Shown here piece by piece: positions 59,813 to 64,000 of a stretch of 64,000 nucleotides of DNA (positions are counted from its first letter, which is position 1; each line of letters begins with the position of its first letter). The DNA comes from Pseudoscleropodium purum. Taxonomy: Eukaryota; Streptophyta; Bryopsida; Hypnales; Brachytheciaceae. The translations under genes were made by a program, and so were the position numbers. Under the pieces are notes generated by a model. It had not been told where the DNA came from and searched no databases. It saw nothing but the letters and a program-made list of their open reading frames with translations. Location: positions 10,572,479-10,636,478 of the forward strand of contig OZ017800.1 of the NCBI GenBank assembly GCA_963969395.1. The letters run 5' to 3'.

Positions 59813-60270
59813 TTAACTCCTAAAAGATCAAGTAGAATTTTTGGCAATATGGAGGTTTAGTCATCCATTTACAAATAGAATTTTCAATTTTTTTCTTTGA
59901 AATTTCCACATATTATGTGGTTAAGGAGTAGTTTTAAGATACAACAAACTTTATAACTTTTGTCTACATAGTTAAAAAGTTATTGTATGATATATAGTTT
60001 CTTTTGGAGCCCAAGAAGCGTGAGCAACTTAGATAAAATCTCATTTTTAAGAAATGAAAATTTGAAATTGTTTTTTCAGATTTAAATGTATTTAGAATGA
60101 TTTGGATCATTCAATTTTGATTAATGGGATGAAAATTATGAGAAATTGTTGTTTGCAAGCAATTATAGAATCTCTACTCTAAAGAAACTTTGAAGTCATT
60201 TATTTAACTATATTCTCAATATTTTGTGAAGAAAATAAAATCATAGGATTGTTTATTATGACATCACTAT
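59813..60270 (-). mobile_element. TTAA-type element, subfamily B, truncated
   Basis: It starts TTAACTCCTAAAAGATC at 59813 and follows the family to about 60265 (conserved module ~60075-60145, then 'AAAATCATAGGATTGTTTATTA'). It then stops abruptly where a family-2-like repeat begins. The missing half may have been removed when that repeat arrived. Confidence 0.65.
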
Positions 60271-60284
60271 TTGGTGAAAAGATG

Positions 60285-60560
60285 CAATCTAGCCTCGAGG
60301 TTCCTCAGCCCTTCAATTGGAAAATCCCCACTATTAGATCAAATTAAAAAGAAACCACCCCCTCCCTCACATCAATCATAATGTTGAAAATAAAATGGAC
60401 ATTGTTGATCCAAGCCATTGATTTGGGATATGAATATGTTATGAATACAACAAATAGATACAACAACATGGCAATATTTTGTATGAATTGTATATACCAT
60501 ATGAATTTGAAATTACAAATAGGGGGATTGGTTGGTTAAGATTAGGGATGGTGATGGTGT
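60285..60560 (+). mobile_element. Repeat family 2 copy, decayed
   Basis: CCACCCCCTCCCTCACATC, ATTGTTGATCCAAGCCATTGAT, a short minisatellite (GATATGAATATGTTATGAATACAAC) and a G-rich end, in the same order as at 8960 and 21650. Confidence 0.45.
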
Positions 60561-61536
60561 GTGTGGGGATGCTAGTATGTGAGCTTGTGAGCCTCCATTT
60601 TTTTTTTTCAATTTAAGGGTTGTAATTCTGTTGGAAACCTATGACCATGGAATTAGATGTAAAGATCTATAGTTTGAATGAACAACAAATGAAAATGCCG
60701 ATATGTGATTTTGTACCCAAAAAATGAACGAATAGATTTAAAAAAATTGAGATATAATTATAATAGATAGTATTTGTAAGCAAATATACAATAATAGGTG
60801 TAGTGATTTAGGATGTCTCACTATGAAACACATAAATAAAAAATTGCAATACATCATAACACCATCTTAGGGGTGATACTTATAAAGTCTAAAATAGAAG
60901 GAGCATCAAAAGTGGGCAATAGAGGTTGAATATAAATTTGGTAACAACAAAAGTTGTAAACATTACAACTTTATAAACATTAAATCATAAATAATATTTT
61001 TGAATGATTAAGTGATAAATTTAGTCGATCACAAACCTTCATATAAATTTAAAGGATGAAAGTGGTCCACCTATTTTATTTTATTTCTAATAATTTTGCT
61101 TTAAAAAAAATCTTGAACATAGAATATTTAAAATAAATTTATTAGTCATATATTACACACCAAATAAATGTATTAACCCCATAGCAAGTGAGCTGAAATC
61201 AATGATCATTTTTGAAGTCAATGTTTTTTTTTTTGAATAGTCATTTTTCAAATTTTCTTTAGTTACAAATAAATATCGTTTCTAAACAATAGAGTACATT
61301 ATGAATCCAATGATAGTAGATTAGTAGTGCCATTAAATTCCAAGTTAAACTTTGCTTTGTAGAATTTTATAAAACTAAAGGCTGGAGTATGATTTAAGAC
61401 TCATGATTTAGTATTTTATTTGGTTATAGTTTTAAGTTTTAGGCCATTGAATAGAATTGTTGCTACATTATACGTAGACAAATTCAATTTAAAAAACAAC
61501 ACAATAGAAATCATTTACCAAATCATAAAAATAAAC
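60561..61536. other. AT-rich spacer downstream of the broken methylase-like gene
   Basis: 60566-60595 (GGATGCTAGTATGTGAGC) is a single end of the ~220 bp inverted-repeat element seen at 19010 and 28148. It is followed by a T run and unremarkable AT-rich DNA that may include the 3' flank of the minus-strand locus. Confidence 0.4.
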
Positions 61537-64000
61537 TTAGATATTGTCTGACTCAAATGCATTGAGTTCAAAATAAGAACATACTCTAAGATTATAAGAT
61601 CTACGAGGTGATAGAGAATATAAAGATGAATTAGATGAAACATTAGTATAAGCTAATGCTAAATCTTCAGCATAAACAGGGAGGCCACGGGGACTAAAAG
61701 AAGGACTTCTAAGAAATCTAGGGTGCCGATAAAAAGGCAAGGGTTGCTTTGGTAATGGATTCATCCAACTGCAAACAACAAATCAAATATTAGAGTATGT
61801 AGTAGCAAATTAAAATACAAAGTTTTGAATTTATTACTAAAGTTGTTGAAAAACCAAAACCAAAACCAAACTTACTTATATAAGTGAAGTAATGCGATAT
61901 TTTCAATTGGAGAATCATCATCAATTTCTATACCATCATGTGAAGTAGAATCAAAAGTCTTGAAGACGCTTATAGGTGTTTGAAGAGGCTTTAGTACCTC
62001 TTCAAAGAGTTTGGCATGACTTTCCAATGCTAGAATATGGCGATTAGAAGAATGAGCCATTTTAATAGAAGAACCTACATGAAACATGATACAAAATTAT
62101 GAAGACATCAAAATTGAAGTGTAGATACAACAATCAAACATAAAATAGAGAAAAACGTAATTCAAAAATGTAATTAACAATACCTGTAGAGGCAGTTATG
62201 TCTGCTACAATGCCGCCTACAGGACTCAAGCCATGAACAAAAAGCTTCATTAAAACTTTTGACTTCTCCTTAGCACCCCTCCTTGGCTTGCCATCTCCTT
62301 TTTTACATAATTGGGTTGTCGTAGTAATGGAATTGAAGAGAACGTCGTCTGTGCTTAAATCAACCTTGGTAATGGAAGGATCAACAGTAATGACAAGCTC
62401 TTGAGGTTGTCTTGGAATAGGAGAGGCAAATGATCGAACCAGCAACAAAGCCTTAAACTTCAAAGTCTGAAAATCAAAATCAAATGAGAAAGTGCACATA
62501 AAATTAAAAGAAATGTAATAAAAATTGAATCAAAGCTAAAAATGAAAGTTTAAAATTGCTATTTACATTTTTAGATGGATTCGTAGGATTTGCCAAATGT
62601 AAGTAGTTAATGATGGTCACTCATCCTTGATCTTTAACTTGTAGTTCTTGAAAAATCCTGCCACTTCTCTCTTCACCATAGAATTGTCAGGATAAAATAG
62701 ATGATTGAAGGTGTGAAAGCCACAAAACATTAAGAATTAAAAGACATGGATTATATAAAATATGTAAGGTTTCACAACAAGAAAGTATGAATTAAAAAAG
62801 AAACCCAATAATACGAATGAACTCACCTTTGATAGAAAAGTCACAATGTCATCATATGGTACTCTAAATGTACCATTCTTCTTCTTCTCCTCGACAATTC
62901 TAACAAATGAATCATTCAAAATTAAATCCAAAGATGTATGATTTGTAGACAAAGGAGCCGAAGTACTCATCATACCTTTAAGCTTGGGAGGTAGCTCAAA
63001 GATAGGAGAGGAAATTGACACCAAAACTACGGGAGTAGAAACTGTCTTTTGTTGCTTTGAAGGAGGAGGTACTATCTCAACATTTGAAGAAGATGGCTTA
63101 GTAACAATAAGGTTCTTGAGAATGTCTTGAACTGGAACATCTTCATTAGAATCATCAACTTGAACCACTAACTTCTTTGTCTTTGCCTTTGTCTACTTAG
63201 ACTTCTTGGTTGCATCTTTGTCCAATGTTTTAGGAACATCTACAGTTGTACTTTTGAGAGCAGATTCAATAGAATCTCGAAGCACAATGTCAAAAGTAGA
63301 AGGTCTTTTAAGGGGACAATCCAAATACCATCCACTCTTATCTAAATGTATGGGATCCCAAGACTTCATAATTCTCTTAGTGAACATGCATTTTTCACTT
63401 TCTTTGTCCAAATAATTTGCAAAAAAAGTGGGAGATTTGGAAATGGCTTTGGTAGGGAAAATGACATACTTGAAGTACCTATACAAAACCCTTTGCATAG
63501 CTGATTTGAAGTTGAGTTGCTTGTCAATCTTATGATTCTTGTGGATTCCCTTATTTACAACAAATTCACGAAAGAAGGTAGTATCCTACAACAATATGCG
63601 TATTGTCTCCACATAATCAAAAATAGTAGGCAAATGATCCATACCATCTAGAAGATAGTTAATAGACACCTCAAATCAATCACTGTAGCATCAAAAAGCT
63701 TTTTTGTTTCAATAGCCAACTGCCACATACAAAATTTGAATTAGAAGAATGTAACAATTGAATGAAGAAGTTCAAAAAAACAATAGTAAAAGAATAAGAA
63801 GGAAAGAGAAGTACTGACCTGAGCCCACCATGTAGCTTTATGAAGCCACTCAAGGAAATTAATGTCGTTGAATTTTTCCTTAGGGAATTTGAGAGCTTCA
63901 CGAAGTGTGGGAGACTTATTCCATCTCTCTAGCCACTTGACCTTCATAGAAGTGTCCATTACTGAAGTTGCCAACATCCACAATTTTTCTTGAATCATCT
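61537..64000 (-). pseudogene. Broken multi-exon gene with a degenerate N4/N6 DNA-methylase-like C-terminus; 5' end outside window
   Basis: Exon model on the minus strand: 64000-63819 (WLERWNKSPTLREALKFPKE, ...WLHKATWWAQ), 63719-62827, ~62721-62567, 62466-62184, 62074-61876 and 61768-61537. Introns are GT-AG with matching phases, except the left edge of the ~62721 exon, where no AG is found. The 3' exons join to read VHGLSPVGG-IVADITASTGSSI-xxAxSSNRHILALES-xxxLFEEVLKPL. This fits the G-x-V-x-D...G / ...R-h-i-g-I-E pattern of the SAM-binding end of permuted N4/N6 amino-methyltransferases, but the usual D-P-F-x-G-x-G is altered to DITASTG. Damage: a frame change near 63680 (in-frame TGA 63678-63676), TAG 63588-63586, TAG 63195-63193 in a Lys-rich linker, and a frame change near 62620. 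Other possibilities are a transposon-carried gene family or simply an unknown plant family. The methylase link is tentative; the splice structure and stops are directly visible. Confidence 0.6.

Overview
The window looks like nuclear DNA of a land plant with a large, repeat-filled genome. It holds an autophagy ATG13 gene with introns and a class IV HD-ZIP (HD-ZIP IV) transcription factor of the plant-only homeodomain + zipper-loop-zipper + START type. Both sit in GC-richer islands separated by tens of kilobases of very AT-rich repetitive DNA. Two or three genes in 64 kb, an HD-ZIP IV gene with no intron in its coding sequence, and a broken gene resembling no common angiosperm family make a seed-free plant (bryophyte, lycophyte or fern) my best guess. 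That is an inference with low confidence.

Layout: 1-2100 repeats; 2100-7150 ATG13 island (four coding exons, + strand, predicted 781 residues, with short upstream ORFs); 7150-36500 AT-rich repeats with no gene I can support; 36580-43000 HD-ZIP IV island (798-codon single-exon CDS at 38512-40908, upstream ORFs, a strong hairpin downstream of the stop codon, and a G-rich tract further downstream); 43000-61500 repeats; 61537-64000 a broken multi-exon gene on the minus strand, cut by the window edge, whose 3' exons resemble the SAM-binding end of N4/N6-type DNA methylases.

The most striking content is the repeat landscape. At least ten copies of one ~0.93 kb element begin TTAACCCCTAAAG and end CTTTAGGGGTTAA. 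They occur in both orientations and two subfamilies, and other repeats use different termini but the same TTAA edges. Several are inserted inside one another. At 51121-54251 four elements are packed into one nest: an element abuts a foldback whose two ~430 bp arms match at roughly nine bases in ten, and that foldback is split at its central TTAA by a smaller foldback plus another element, with neighbours sharing a single TTAA. At 56476-57919 another insertion can be compared with an uninterrupted sister copy at 47496-48066. Together these imply that TTAA is the duplicated target site, as in the piggyBac and Kolobok superfamilies. No transposase is visible, so the copies here are non-autonomous.

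The genes are not obviously linked in function: ATG13 starts autophagosome formation, HD-ZIP IV proteins act in epidermal or surface-cell identity, and the third locus appears decayed.
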